A model generated the notes under the pieces. The model searched no databases, was not told the origin of the DNA, and saw only the letters and a program-made list of their open reading frames with translations. From Mycobacterium sp. E796 (GTDB lineage: Bacteria > Actinomycetota > Actinomycetes > Mycobacteriales > Mycobacteriaceae): a stretch of 64,000 nucleotides of DNA. Positions 1 to 8,555 of the stretch are shown one piece after another. A program made the position numbers and the translations under genes. The stretch covers positions 62,001 to 126,000 of the forward strand of contig NZ_LZKK01000325.1 in NCBI RefSeq assembly GCF_001672815.1, read 5' to 3'. The number at the start of each line of letters is the position of its first letter. Within the stretch, counting starts at the first letter, position 1.

Positions 1-264
1 CAAGTCGACATCGTCACCGGGAACATTGATCGATCGATGGAGTTCATCACCCCTCGCGTGCAGGCGTTCACCATCGACCACGACTATGTGGGCGACATTT
101 ACCTGCCGCTATTCCAAGCGCAGAATTTCTACTCCTTGTGGCAGAGCCTGGGTAATGTCAACGACGGCATTAAGGCCCACCAGCCCGATTGGTTTACCGG
201 TCCGTCGGTGCAATTTGTCAAGCGCGCGGGCAGCCAGATCAACCGATCCCATGTGTGCTGGTGA
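1..264 (+). CDS. C-terminal fragment of an unidentified protein (start lies left of the window)
   Basis: The first reading frame is open from base 1 and ends at a TGA at 262-264, giving about 87 residues. It is followed at 287 by a secreted-protein gene on the same strand. The tail is rich in aromatic residues (DIYLPLFQAQNFYSLW, then a terminal HVCW) and shows no motif I recognise. Mycobacterial cell-envelope genes such as MCE-associated proteins would fit the neighbours, but that is a guess. The Met at 37 is internal and probably not the start, because the frame stays open upstream of it. Confidence 0.6.
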   Translation, partial: QVDIVTGNIDRSMEFITPRVQAFTIDHDYVGDIYLPLFQAQNFYSLWQSLGNVNDGIKAHQPDWFTGPSVQFVKRAGSQINRSHVCW

Positions 265-286
265 AGTGCGTACGGAGAGTTCAACG

Positions 287-760
287 ATGAGACTCGGCGG
301 CGGGCGCCGGCGGCGGATCCCGTCGGTCATCGCAAGCATGGCGCTTCTCGCCATCGGTTACGCACCGGCTCCCGCGGCGCATGCCGACGCCACAGAAAAC
401 TTGTTGTCCGCGGTAGCACAGGCCCGTGCCGGAACGTCATGCGGAGCGCTTCGTCCCAATCCGGTCGTCGATCAGGTCGCGGCCAAGATCAACCAGTCGA
501 CCCAGGACTACATGGAGCACCGGGCGACGCAAACGCCGCTATATGACCCACTGACGGGCCTGAAGATTCTTGGCTATGGCGGCAGCAAGGCCAGTCTGCT
601 GCAGGGGGCGTCGACGTCCGATGCTGACTCGATCAAGGCGCTTATCTTGCAGGGCTACAACAAGATTCCGGATTGCACCTTCGCCGATATCGGCGCAAAC
701 ATGCAGCAAAACGAGCGAACCGGCTACTGGTTGACCGCAGTGGTGTTGGCCGGCCCGTGA
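287..760 (+). CDS. Secreted small protein, possibly CAP-like fold
   Basis: This 157-residue protein has an Arg-rich N-terminus, a hydrophobic core (SVIASMALLAIGYA) and an AxA-type cleavage region (APAAHADA), so it is probably exported by Sec. The ATG at 287 has GGAGAG at 274-279. The mature part has two Cys, a GYGGSKASLLQG segment and ends with TAVVLAGP. This pattern resembles a family of mycobacterial secreted proteins that I recall as distantly CAP-like, but I see no catalytic residues. It begins a run of three small exported proteins, which suggests an envelope or surface role. The function is unknown. Confidence 0.75.
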   Translation: MRLGGGRRRRIPSVIASMALLAIGYAPAPAAHADATENLLSAVAQARAGTSCGALRPNPVVDQVAAKINQSTQDYMEHRATQTPLYDPLTGLKILGYGGSKASLLQGASTSDADSIKALILQGYNKIPDCTFADIGANMQQNERTGYWLTAVVLAGP

Positions 761-773
761 TGGGGGAAATTCG

Positions 774-1157
774 ATGAGTCGCCGTCACGCGGTCGTTGTC
801 ACGGCGATCGCCACCGCCTCCGGGCTGTCGACGGCCCCCGCCGCTAACGCCGCAGTATCCGTCACCTACGAAGTGGTATCAGCTGCCATCGGGTCGGCGA
901 ATGTCGAGTTCTTCGACGGACATGCGCGCCAAGCTCTGCGGAATGTGCCGTTGCCGTGGCGGACCACGGTGATGCTGGACAACCCGGCCAGCATGGGAAC
1001 CCACGTCGCCGAAATCCGCGCTGATTGGCGCCCCGCAGCAGCGCCGAACAGGTGGGTGACGGTACGCGTCTACTTCGGAAACACAGTCCGCTGCACCAAC
1101 ACCCTCGATGTGGGGGACGCGTCCTGTTATGGCACCACAGGCTTCAACAACTCGTAA
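774..1157 (+). CDS. Secreted soluble MmpS-like protein
   Basis: The 127-residue product starts at ATG 774, 13 bases after the previous stop, with a GGGGGAAA stretch ahead of it. A signal peptide (residues 1 to about 27, ending PAANAA) is followed by VTYEV, then NVPLPWRTTV and a late VTVRVYF strand with two Cys. The VTYEV...LPW...ItV order is the signature of the MmpS extracellular domain. MmpS proteins normally have an uncleaved N-terminal membrane anchor and partner an MmpL exporter; this one looks cleaved and has no MmpL nearby. A paralogue lies at 10040. A lipid-binding or export-accessory role is inferred. Confidence 0.75.
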   Translation: MSRRHAVVVTAIATASGLSTAPAANAAVSVTYEVVSAAIGSANVEFFDGHARQALRNVPLPWRTTVMLDNPASMGTHVAEIRADWRPAAAPNRWVTVRVYFGNTVRCTNTLDVGDASCYGTTGFNNS

Positions 1158-1199
1158 CGATGATCAACGGCTGAGCCGTAACGTCATTCAGAGGAAAGG

Positions 1200-1778
1200 A
1201 TGCGTACGATGCCACTGCGCCGTCGATGGCTGACGGCGATCGGGTCCGCGATCGCGTTAGGTCTCTGCACTGCCATCCCCGGACACGCTGACCCGGCCCC
1301 TGACCCGTCGATATCGCCGTTCCCGGCTGTAGACACCATCACGGCGTGGTACACCAAACTGCCCGCCGAAGATTTCTTCATACCCAACAGTTCCGGCGTC
1401 TGGTTCCTGTCGCCCACCGGCCTCAATTGCGGCATATGGACGTGGGGGAGCTTCGGCTGTACCGGTGACATCCCGGGGATGCCTCCCGGAGAACGACACA
1501 TCGCCTGGTTCAACGGGAACCGCTCGGTACACCACGGTTGGACGGCGGCCATCCAATTTCCCGGCGGCCAAGCGCAGCGTCCGCTGCCGCCGGGCAGCTA
1601 CGTCAACTACGCCACACCGGGCGCCGGAGAGACGACGTGTGCGGTCACTCCAGAAGGGAATACCTACTGCGAACACGGCGAATTCAAGTTCCTGACGACA
1701 CCGAACGGTACGTGGTTCAAAGCGTGGAACGACCGGGATTCCTACGTCTGCAACAGTTACGGGACCTGCCCGCCGTGA
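1200..1778 (+). CDS. Secreted hypothetical protein
   Basis: This 192-residue protein starts at ATG 1200 directly after GAGGAAAGG. Residues 1-30 form a signal peptide (two Arg-rich turns, hydrophobic AIGSAIALGLCTAI, then GHADP). The mature part contains about six Cys, probably disulfide-bonded, and many Trp, Gly and Pro residues, for example LNCGIWTWGSFGCTG and a terminal YVCNSYGTCPP. I recall similar small exported proteins in mycobacteria without known function. It belongs to the same run as the two genes before it. Confidence 0.75.
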   Translation: MRTMPLRRRWLTAIGSAIALGLCTAIPGHADPAPDPSISPFPAVDTITAWYTKLPAEDFFIPNSSGVWFLSPTGLNCGIWTWGSFGCTGDIPGMPPGERHIAWFNGNRSVHHGWTAAIQFPGGQAQRPLPPGSYVNYATPGAGETTCAVTPEGNTYCEHGEFKFLTTPNGTWFKAWNDRDSYVCNSYGTCPP

Positions 1779-1820
1779 TGAAGCTCGGCCACCAGGCCGC
1801 CCGCGCTCTGCGATAGTTCA

Positions 1821-2075
1821 CTACAAGTCAGGTGGTTCATCGCGGAGCCGGCCGCACACCCGCGAATTTCTCGGCGCATCGTGAAGCGCAACATCACCAG
1901 TGATCACCTCATCGACGAACTCGACCGCGTGGCCACCTCCCGCGGTACCCAACCAGCGGTACAGCGGTGTGACAACGTGCCCGAATTAGCCTGCAGCGCA
2001 ATGGTCGGCCGGGCCGACGGAAAAGTCGGCGCGCACTCCTTGCATGAAATGTCGGTACGACACGAGGATCGGGGT
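1821..2075 (-). pseudogene. Decayed minus-strand coding remnant
   Basis: The 330 bases between the secreted gene and the SDR hold no intact gene. One minus-strand frame reads like protein for about 80 codons but carries an in-frame TAA at 1986-1988. Upstream of that stop it reads FMQGVRADFSVGPADHCAAG, and downstream VVTPLYRWLGTAGGGHAVEF, ending at a TAG at 1821-1823. I do not recognise the family. It could be chance coding potential in GC-rich DNA. Confidence 0.25.
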
Positions 2076-2108
2076 GATTCAGGCGGCGGCAGGTCTTGCG
2101 CTCCGCCG

Positions 2109-2942
2109 CTAGGCCAACGCGAATCGGGCCAGGGTCACTACGTCCCTCAGCTTGATCGTTGCGAGAACCCCGCCGTCGCAGGGAATGTCGACCCCAGTGA
2201 GGTAACTGGCCTTGTCGCTGGCGCAGAATGCCAGCAATTCTGCGACCTCCTCGGGCCGGCCGAATCGCTTCAATGCGCCGAACTCCACCATGGCGCCCGA
2301 TCCGGCTTTCTCCTCCAGTCGGCCCATCGCGGTATCGATGCTGCCCGGAGACACCGATAGGATTCTCGCGCCACGCCGGCCGAAGCGCTCCGCCTGCGAC
2401 GCGCAATACCACGTTACGAAATTCTTGCTGATGGCGTACCCCATCGGAATGATCTTGCAGACTGCTGTCATTTTCCTGATGAACGCGTCCTCATCCCGGA
2501 GCGCGACTTTGAACCCTCGTGTGGGAATCAGGATTTTAGGGAGCACGTTGGCAGCCACGGACGCGACGTTCACAATCGCAAAGCCTTCACCGGCGATCGC
2601 GTAGAAAGCCTCGTTCACGTGCACCGTACCGAGGGCGTTGACCCTGATGATCTTCTCATGTGTGGCCATGCTAGGGCTCAGGCCCGCGGTATGGATGACC
2701 GACTTAACGGCCCCGAGCGCCGTTGCAGCGCTGACCAATTGCGCCACGGACTCGATGTCCGTAACGTCGCACACCACGGTCGTACATGGGATGCCGATGG
2801 CGTCGAGTTGGGTTGCCGCCGCGTCAAGGGCCTTCTGATCAACGTCGCTGATGACGATCGAATGGTCTCGCCCGAGGATTTTGCCTGCGGCGAGTCCCAT
2901 ACCCCCGGCGCCGCCGGTGATCACACTCACTGGATGATTCAA
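2109..2942 (-). CDS. SDR family oxidoreductase
   Basis: A 277-residue short-chain dehydrogenase. The N-terminus carries the Rossmann motif TGGAGGMG (residues 9-16) and a VISDVD segment, where the acidic residue favours NAD(H). The catalytic pair is GYAISK (YxxxK), placed unusually late because of an insertion after VNVASVAANV that includes a segment around residues 140-165. The GSIDTAMG and GVDIPCDGG motifs near the C-terminus are typical of the classical family. The substrate is unknown. It is separated by about 210 bases from the next gene on the same strand, so it may be its own transcription unit. Confidence 0.85.
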   Translation of the reverse strand: MNHPVSVITGGAGGMGLAAGKILGRDHSIVISDVDQKALDAAATQLDAIGIPCTTVVCDVTDIESVAQLVSAATALGAVKSVIHTAGLSPSMATHEKIIRVNALGTVHVNEAFYAIAGEGFAIVNVASVAANVLPKILIPTRGFKVALRDEDAFIRKMTAVCKIIPMGYAISKNFVTWYCASQAERFGRRGARILSVSPGSIDTAMGRLEEKAGSGAMVEFGALKRFGRPEEVAELLAFCASDKASYLTGVDIPCDGGVLATIKLRDVVTLARFALA

Positions 2943-3154
2943 CGGCCCCTCCGTTCTAGAACACTCCGCGCATGCTGCTTTGGGCAGTTAATGGGGCGAA
3001 TATCCAAAGGCGAAATTCGAATTGCTTGCAAGAACGCTTCCGCCGAACGATGCTGACATAGCGCGGGGGGATTGTCCGTTGTCCGTTCCTACGCGTGCCC
3101 CCCGCCGAACCGTACGCGGCTTCCCGACTTTGCTGATAACTCGCCACGGCTTAG

Positions 3155-3562
3155 CTACCCATCCTTGGGCGTGATGGGTGAAGGTCTGTTCGAGGACGAG
3201 CTGGCGTCGCGCTTGTTGACGACTGCGGTGATGACGCCCTCGAGTCGGGATCCCAACGGGAATCCGAGATAGTGCGTCAGAAAGATTGCTATCTCCCGGA
3301 GCTCCTGCTCGGACAGTTCGCCGTTGGCCAACGCTGCATTGACCTGGGTCTCGGTCAAGTCGGAGCTGCCGAGAGCGGTGACCACCGTCAGGACCATGAG
3401 GCGCCTGTCGCGCATCGAGAGTCCCGGCCTACTCCAGATGTTCGCGAAGAGGTGGTCTACGGTCAGCGCGAAGTAATCGCCGGGCATGTCCGGCATATCC
3501 CAGCCGTACACCGCGTTCATCTTCGCCAGACCCTTTTGGCGCACGTCATCCATGGGCGTCAC
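3155..3562 (-). CDS. Carboxymuconolactone decarboxylase-family protein
   Basis: A 135-residue protein with the all-helical CMD/AhpD-like pattern: a MDDVRQKGLAKMNAVYGW start, a central LSMRDRRLMVLTVVTALGS helix and ELREIAIFLTHYLGFP. It lacks the CxxC of AhpD, so peroxidase activity is unlikely, and it fits the CMD branch. The GTG at 3562 overlaps the upstream stop (GTGA), indicating translational coupling; an ATG three codons later (3553) is an alternative start. The C-terminus is a Ser- and Pro-rich tail. In catabolic clusters such proteins often act on lactones or unsaturated acids; the substrate here is unknown. Confidence 0.85.
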   Translation of the reverse strand: MTPMDDVRQKGLAKMNAVYGWDMPDMPGDYFALTVDHLFANIWSRPGLSMRDRRLMVLTVVTALGSSDLTETQVNAALANGELSEQELREIAIFLTHYLGFPLGSRLEGVITAVVNKRDASSSSNRPSPITPKDG

Positions 3563-4419
3563 TCCCCGGCATTGGAATCTGCATGTGGCACACCGAGTCT
3601 GGGCCCCAGATTCTCTAGGGCGGTCGCTGCCATCGGCAGGTCAATCCCCAATTCCGCGCCCAGGGCCAGTGCCAGACCGAGATCCTTCTCACCCAGGTTT
3701 CGGGTGTGGACGAAGAGGTCGTGCAGGTCGTTCCCTGGGGCAAGTGGAGCCGTATCGTCGCGCATGATGATGGCGCCCGGTCCGCCGGTCAGGGCATCGG
3801 TGTGCCGAATCACCCGCCCTAGCTGCAGCAGGTCAATGCCGCCCGCCTCAGCTAGCCGCAGCGCCTCGCCGACCCCTGCATAGGAAATGTAGATGACCAT
3901 GTTTCGCGCCAGCTTCATTCGGGTGCCTGCGCCGGGCCCACCCGCATGGACGATCAGCGATCCGAACTGCTCGAACACGGGCTTGACCCGCTCGAACACG
4001 TCGCGCTCGGCGCCCACCATGACGGCCAGCGAGCCCGTCGCCGCTCCGCCGCTGCTGCCGGAGACCGGAGCATCAATGAGGTGAATACCGTTGGGTCGCA
4101 ACTGATCAGCGAGCTCAGGGATGGTGTGCTGACTGATGGTGGAGTGGACGGCTATGACGGTGCCAGGCTTGATGTGCGCGGCGAGCTCGCCGACGATCTC
4201 ACGTACCTGTTCGTCGCTGACCACGGCGATGCTGATGACGTCGGCTGCGGCGACGCCCGCGACGCTGTGGGCGACTGCGGCACCTGCCTCTTCGAGCGGT
4301 GCCATCGCCTCGGTGCGCACGTCGAAGACGGTCAGCCCCCCGGGCCAGTTGGCCAACCTCCTGGCCATGGGTGCGCCCAGATTCCCGAGGCCGATAAAGC
4401 CCAGCGCAGGAGTGCTCAT
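3559..4419 (-). CDS. NAD(P)-dependent beta-hydroxyacid dehydrogenase (3-hydroxyisobutyrate dehydrogenase family)
   Basis: A 286-residue enzyme starting at MSTPALGFIGLGNLG, with the GxGxxG dinucleotide motif at residues 8-13. The substrate motif DAPVSGSSGGA and the GAGTRMKLARN segment with the catalytic Lys are both present, so it should be active. The frame is open upstream to 4491, but that part is unlike the family and the ATG at 4419 gives the normal N-terminus. Its stop overlaps the GTG of the CMD gene. It probably oxidises a 3-hydroxy acid to a semialdehyde or 3-oxo acid in the same pathway as its neighbours. Confidence 0.9.
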   Translation of the reverse strand: MSTPALGFIGLGNLGAPMARRLANWPGGLTVFDVRTEAMAPLEEAGAAVAHSVAGVAAADVISIAVVSDEQVREIVGELAAHIKPGTVIAVHSTISQHTIPELADQLRPNGIHLIDAPVSGSSGGAATGSLAVMVGAERDVFERVKPVFEQFGSLIVHAGGPGAGTRMKLARNMVIYISYAGVGEALRLAEAGGIDLLQLGRVIRHTDALTGGPGAIIMRDDTAPLAPGNDLHDLFVHTRNLGEKDLGLALALGAELGIDLPMAATALENLGPRLGVPHADSNAGE

Positions 4420-4465
4420 CGGATGGGCTGCCGCCGTTTGAGTTTCATAGTTGCGCTGACGCCCC

Positions 4466-5287
4466 TCAATGGAGCCGCGCACTGGAGCCAAGCCCGATCT
4501 CCATCACGACGCCGGTCAGCACGCCCGGGTCGGTGACAAGGTGTACGACCGCTCGCGTGACGTCCTCGGCTTCGAGCCATGGCTCGGGGATCGGGTTGAC
4601 CCGGGTAGCGCGCTGCACGATCGCCTCGTCGGGGACCTTCCCAACCGGTATCGCCATCGGGGTGGCCACTGTGCATGGGCACACCACGTTGACGGTGATA
4701 CCTTCCTTCGCCACCTCGAGAGCAAGCGACTTGGCCATGCCGATGACGCCCCACTTGGTGGCGTTATACGCACTGATGTCGGGAAGGCCCATGCGTCCGC
4801 CCATTGATGACGTGACGACGATGCGGCCGAAACCCTTCTGGCGCATCGGTTTTACGGCGGCGCGCAGGCAGTGGAACACGCCGGTGAGATTTGTCCCCAC
4901 CAGTTCGGCCCACATCGTGTCCGTGATCTCCCAGAGCTTGGTCGGCCGCGAAACGATTCCGGCGTTGGCGACGAGCACGTCGAGGCTTCCCAGGTCGGCC
5001 ACGGCGGTTTGCACCGCAGCATCGACGGCGGCGGGGTCACGCACATCGGCCTCCACCGGCACGCACACACCGCCGGCCTCGGTGACCAGTGCGCACGTCT
5101 CTGCGAGGTCCTCGCGGCTCGCGAGCGGGTATTTGACGCTGTTCATCGCGCCCGGTACGTCCAGCGCGACGATCGCCGCGCCGAGGCGGGCCAGGGCGAT
5201 GGCGTGCGAGCGGCCTTGGCCGCGCGCCGCTCCCGTCACCAGCGCTACGCGTCCTTCGAGGCGGCCGTCGCCGCTGCGGTCCACCAT
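4466..5287 (-). CDS. Mycofactocin-coupled SDR family oxidoreductase
   Basis: This 273-residue SDR has VTGAARGQGRSHA at its N-terminus, the hallmark of the actinobacterial group with non-exchangeable nicotinamide that is thought to pass electrons to mycofactocin. An insertion follows the second strand (around PGAMNSVKYPLASREDL), also typical of that group. The catalytic residues are TSSMGG (Ser) and SAYNATK (YxxxK). It lies 8 bases from the next gene on the minus strand and is likely part of a 7228-to-3155 operon. The group oxidises alcohols; the substrate is not evident. Confidence 0.88.
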   Translation of the reverse strand: MVDRSGDGRLEGRVALVTGAARGQGRSHAIALARLGAAIVALDVPGAMNSVKYPLASREDLAETCALVTEAGGVCVPVEADVRDPAAVDAAVQTAVADLGSLDVLVANAGIVSRPTKLWEITDTMWAELVGTNLTGVFHCLRAAVKPMRQKGFGRIVVTSSMGGRMGLPDISAYNATKWGVIGMAKSLALEVAKEGITVNVVCPCTVATPMAIPVGKVPDEAIVQRATRVNPIPEPWLEAEDVTRAVVHLVTDPGVLTGVVMEIGLGSSARLH

Positions 5288-5295
5288 GGGGGAGC

Positions 5296-6321
5296 CTAAC
5301 TACCGGTGCTCGTGGTGGTGGGTTTGTCTACCAGGGTGTCGACGTAGGTGTCGATCACGGTCCATTTGGGTGTCCAGCCGAGCTCCTGTTTCGCCTTGGT
5401 GGAGTCCATGATGAGCGGCACGCTGTACAGCTCGGCGACCGCGGCGAAATCCGGGACGAACCGGAATCGGGTGGCGGCGGCAATTCGGCTCATCGCACGG
5501 TAGAACAGGTCTTTCCCGAACGGGACCGGGCGAAAGCCGAAGATGCGAGCGATGTCCTCGCTGCTGATCACGCCGTCGCTACAGATGTGGTACACACCGG
5601 GGGCGCCGGCGCCCAGGATGCACTGCACGAAAGCCGACCCCACGTCCTCCTCGTGAATTGCTTGAGTTTGGAAGCGCGGCACGGGCATTGGGATACGGAC
5701 AGGCAGCCGGCGGTTGCGGTCGATGAAGCCCCGCAGCCGCCGCAAGCCCCGGCCGCTGCTCTTATGCCCGGTAAGGTGGGGACCCATGACGCCCGGCGTG
5801 CGGAGCAAGTAGAGATCGATGCCCGGGTTGTCGGCTTCGAGTTCGGTGAGGGCGCTTTCGAGGTCGGCTTTCTGGCGCGCGTAGTCGAAGTATCTGATCG
5901 GCCTGGGCGCCCATTCCTCGGTGACCCCGTAAGGCATGTCGGGATCGAATCCGATCGCGGAGATCGTCGAAGCGAACACAAAGCGCTTCGCGCCCGCGGC
6001 CGCGGCTGCCTTGAACGTGTTCAAAGTACCGTCGACGTTGATGGCGTAGGTGGTGGAATCCTTCGGTGAAGCGGTGATCGCGAAGGCCAGGTGCACAACG
6101 ACGTCCGCGCCGTCGAACGCCGCCGCCAACTCGGCGGGGTTGCGCACATCGCCCGGTCGGTAGGTCATCTTCGACCAGCCGTGCTCGGCGGGGTCGAAGG
6201 GGCTCCGGGCAAGGCCAATGATCTCGCCGATGCGGTCATCTGCCTCGAGGAGCGGGATGAGACCGAATCCGAATGTTCCGGTCGGTCCGGTGACGGCGAC
6301 CCGCAGGAGTTTGTCGGCCAC
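5296..6321 (-). CDS. NAD-dependent epimerase/dehydratase family protein
   Basis: A 341-residue extended SDR. I chose the GTG at 6321, five bases past the upstream gene's stop, because family similarity begins there (KLLRVAVTGPTGTFGFG, TGxxGxxG). The open frame running further upstream only shadows the hydratase gene. The active-site pair is YARQK (YxxxK), and the conserved VVHLAF segment and NVDGTLN follow the usual order. Members close to hydroxysteroid dehydrogenases or dihydroflavonol reductases look like this. A role in oxidising or reducing a sterol-like or hydroxyacyl substrate is inference from the neighbours. Confidence 0.85.
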   Translation of the reverse strand: MADKLLRVAVTGPTGTFGFGLIPLLEADDRIGEIIGLARSPFDPAEHGWSKMTYRPGDVRNPAELAAAFDGADVVVHLAFAITASPKDSTTYAINVDGTLNTFKAAAAAGAKRFVFASTISAIGFDPDMPYGVTEEWAPRPIRYFDYARQKADLESALTELEADNPGIDLYLLRTPGVMGPHLTGHKSSGRGLRRLRGFIDRNRRLPVRIPMPVPRFQTQAIHEEDVGSAFVQCILGAGAPGVYHICSDGVISSEDIARIFGFRPVPFGKDLFYRAMSRIAAATRFRFVPDFAAVAELYSVPLIMDSTKAKQELGWTPKWTVIDTYVDTLVDKPTTTSTGS

Positions 6322-6325
6322 CGTT

Positions 6326-7228
6326 TCAGTCTCTGACCTTGTCCCGCTGCGCCAGCACCACGGGTGGCGTCTTGCCCCACTCGGGCACGCCATCCTCGGG
6401 CTTGGCCATCGGGTTACCGTCGTCATGCACTTGGGCCCAGTGCGCGTGGTTGAGTTCATGCAGTGAGAAGCACGCGTTGAGCGAGTTGTGAAAGCCCATA
6501 TTGTCGACGGTTTGATTGACCGACTCCTTGACGAGCAGCGCCGCGACCGTCGGCACTTCGGCGACCCGCCGCGCGAAATCCAGCGTCTTGTCACTGAGTT
6601 CGTCGGCGGGAAAGACCTTCGCCACCATGCCAAGTGCGAATGCGTCATTCGCCGATAACGAGTCGCCGGTAAGCATCAACTCCTTGGTCTTGCGCGGGCC
6701 GAATTCCCAGGGGTGGGCGAAATACTCCATGCCGCACATGCCCATCCGGGTGCCGACGACGTCGGCGAATTCCGTGTTATCGGCGGCGACGATCAGATCA
6801 CATGCCCACATCAACATGAGCCCGGCGGAGTAAACCTTGCCGTGGACTTGGGCGACGGTGATCTTGCGAAGGTTGCGCCACCGCAGCGTGTTCTGAAAGA
6901 AGTAGTGCCACTCTTGCAACATCAGGCTTTCCGCGCCCTTTCGGGTGCCCCCGTTGACCTTCCACGACGGGTGCTGATTCGGCCCGGGAAGGTACTCCTG
7001 TTGCGCTTCGGGCGACATGACGTCGTGACCGGCAGAGAACATCTTTCCGGTGCCGCCGAGAATGATCACCCGTACGTCGTCGTCGGCTTCGGCCGCCATG
7101 AATGCGTCGTCGAGCTCGACCAGCAGGCCACGGTTCTGGGCGTTCCGGGTTTCCGGTCGATTGAGCAGAATGCGCACCACTCGCCCGCCGTCATGGCGCT
7201 CCACGAGCAGGTACTTGTAATCGGCCAT
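6326..7228 (-). CDS. Enoyl-CoA hydratase/isomerase family protein
   Basis: This 300-residue crotonase is the first gene of the minus-strand operon. The CoA-binding and oxyanion segments GTGKMFSAGHDV and VHGKVYSAGLML are present. Of the two catalytic Glu positions of rat enoyl-CoA hydratase, the second is kept (KELMLTG) and the first is Asp (FADVVGTRMG), so the reaction may differ from simple hydration. The region between residues 85 and 115 is longer than in standard crotonases, and the C-terminal PPVVLAQRDKVRD extension is mycobacterial in style. It begins 196 bases from the divergent acyl-CoA dehydrogenase pair at 7425. Confidence 0.88.
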   Translation of the reverse strand: MADYKYLLVERHDGGRVVRILLNRPETRNAQNRGLLVELDDAFMAAEADDDVRVIILGGTGKMFSAGHDVMSPEAQQEYLPGPNQHPSWKVNGGTRKGAESLMLQEWHYFFQNTLRWRNLRKITVAQVHGKVYSAGLMLMWACDLIVAADNTEFADVVGTRMGMCGMEYFAHPWEFGPRKTKELMLTGDSLSANDAFALGMVAKVFPADELSDKTLDFARRVAEVPTVAALLVKESVNQTVDNMGFHNSLNACFSLHELNHAHWAQVHDDGNPMAKPEDGVPEWGKTPPVVLAQRDKVRD

Positions 7229-7424
7229 GGCCGTCCCTCTTTCCGGTTCCGTTCAGCTTCATGTGTGCCCGGATGAATATCTGGCTGCCGTCGGGCGAAT
7301 CGCTGGTCATTCGTCGGCTATTATCTACGCGGCATAACTTTACCGTCTCAGACGTGTGGAGCAAGCCACTTCGCCGCTGTCGTGGACTCGTGCGGCGTCG
7401 ACGACGGACACGAGGGACGCGCAG
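7229..7424. promoter_or_regulatory. Divergent intergenic region between hydratase and dehydrogenase operons
   Basis: The 196 bases separate two operons reading outward. The middle is locally AT-rich (around 7310-7350, including TATTATC and CATAACTTTACC), which suits promoters in both directions. GAGGG at 7412-7416 is the likely ribosome site for the ATG at 7425. I found no convincing dyad here, and no copy of the ACCG-N6-CGGT element seen further right. Confidence 0.4.
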
Positions 7425-8555
7425 ATGGACGACGAGGACCTGACCGAAGAGCAGCGGATGCTGCATCAGACCACCAGGCAGTTCATCGAGGATCAGCTGC
7501 CGGTGTCGGCGACCCGAATGCTCCATGACGACCCGATGGGCTACGACAGAACGTGGTTGTCGCGAACAGCCGACCTGGGCTGGTACTCAATGCTGATCGG
7601 CGAGAAATACGGCGGCGGAAGCATGACTGGTCGCCCGCTCGTCGACCTGACGACCATCGCCGACTCGGTGGGGCGCTACCTGCAGCCCGGGCCGTTCATA
7701 ACAATGAACGTTGTCGGCGCCGCGATCTCGGAGTTCGGCACCGACGCGCAACGCGAAGATCTGCTGCCGAAGATCGCTACCGCCGACGTCGTGGCGACGT
7801 GGGCCCCGTTCGATTCTGTGGGGGATTGGGATGCGGGAGCGAGCCTCGAGGTGTCGCGGGATGGCGAGCAGATCGTGCTTCGAGGCTTGCGCGGCTTTGT
7901 CCCGGAAGCACAGTCGTCCGACTACCTGCTCGCGGCCGGTCGGTGTGACGGCGAGCCGGTGCAGATCATCGTGCCGACCGAGACGGCCGGTCTCGGCGTC
8001 GAAGCGCTGACATGCTATGACCTTTCGCGTCGCATCGCGGAGGTGTCGTTCGACGATGTGCGCCTGCCGGCCGCGACCGTCCTGGGTGCGGCCGAAACCG
8101 CCGGAACCGAGAACCTGGAGCGTCAGCTCCAGATCGCTGTGGTGCTGGCATGCGCGGAAACCGTGGGCGCGCTCGACGAGATGTTCTCGATGACGGTTGA
8201 GTACGCCAAGGACCGCATCGCCTTCGGCCGCCCGATCGGGTCGTTCCAGGCGCTCAAACACGTCATGGCCGACCAGATGCTTTACCTCGAGAGCTGTAAA
8301 GCCGCCACAGCGGAGGCCGCGCGGGTAGTCGACCGCGGCGCTGGCGATGCCGCCGAAATCGCGTCCATGACCGCAGCGTATGTCGATGAGCACGCCACGC
8401 AGATTGCCCAGGAGTGCCTGCAGGTGCACGGCGGAATCGGCTTCACGTGGGAGCACGACCTCCATCTGTACATGCGGCGAATCCGGACCACCACGAGTAT
8501 GTGGTGTGAAAAAGCCTGGCACTACGAGCGAATCTGTGAGGTGTGTGCGCTGTGA
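7425..8555 (+). CDS. Acyl-CoA dehydrogenase, small subunit-like partner
   Basis: A 376-residue acyl-CoA dehydrogenase family protein. The ATG at 7425 was preferred over an in-frame GTG at 7356 because GAGGG sits eight bases upstream and the family N-terminus (LTEEQRMLHQTTRQFIEDQ) starts here. The FAD-domain helices (RIAFGRPIGSFQALKH) and the C-terminal VHGGIGFTWEHDLHLYMRR block are intact. It overlaps the next acyl-CoA dehydrogenase by GTGA. In steroid-degrading actinobacteria such adjacent pairs form alpha2beta2 heterotetramers, as in ChsE4-ChsE5 and relatives; this arrangement suggests the same. Confidence 0.9.
   Translation: MDDEDLTEEQRMLHQTTRQFIEDQLPVSATRMLHDDPMGYDRTWLSRTADLGWYSMLIGEKYGGGSMTGRPLVDLTTIADSVGRYLQPGPFITMNVVGAAISEFGTDAQREDLLPKIATADVVATWAPFDSVGDWDAGASLEVSRDGEQIVLRGLRGFVPEAQSSDYLLAAGRCDGEPVQIIVPTETAGLGVEALTCYDLSRRIAEVSFDDVRLPAATVLGAAETAGTENLERQLQIAVVLACAETVGALDEMFSMTVEYAKDRIAFGRPIGSFQALKHVMADQMLYLESCKAATAEAARVVDRGAGDAAEIASMTAAYVDEHATQIAQECLQVHGGIGFTWEHDLHLYMRRIRTTTSMWCEKAWHYERICEVCAL

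Noticed and set aside
1-264. MCE-family assignment for the partial first gene
   Set aside because: The context is suggestive but no MCE domain residues are visible in the 87-residue tail.
2953-2962. GTTCTAGAAC palindrome before the SDR at 2942, considered as a KstR site
   Set aside because: KstR sites have AAC-N-GTT orientation with a spacer; here the halves are reversed and there is only one copy, so I do not call it an operator.
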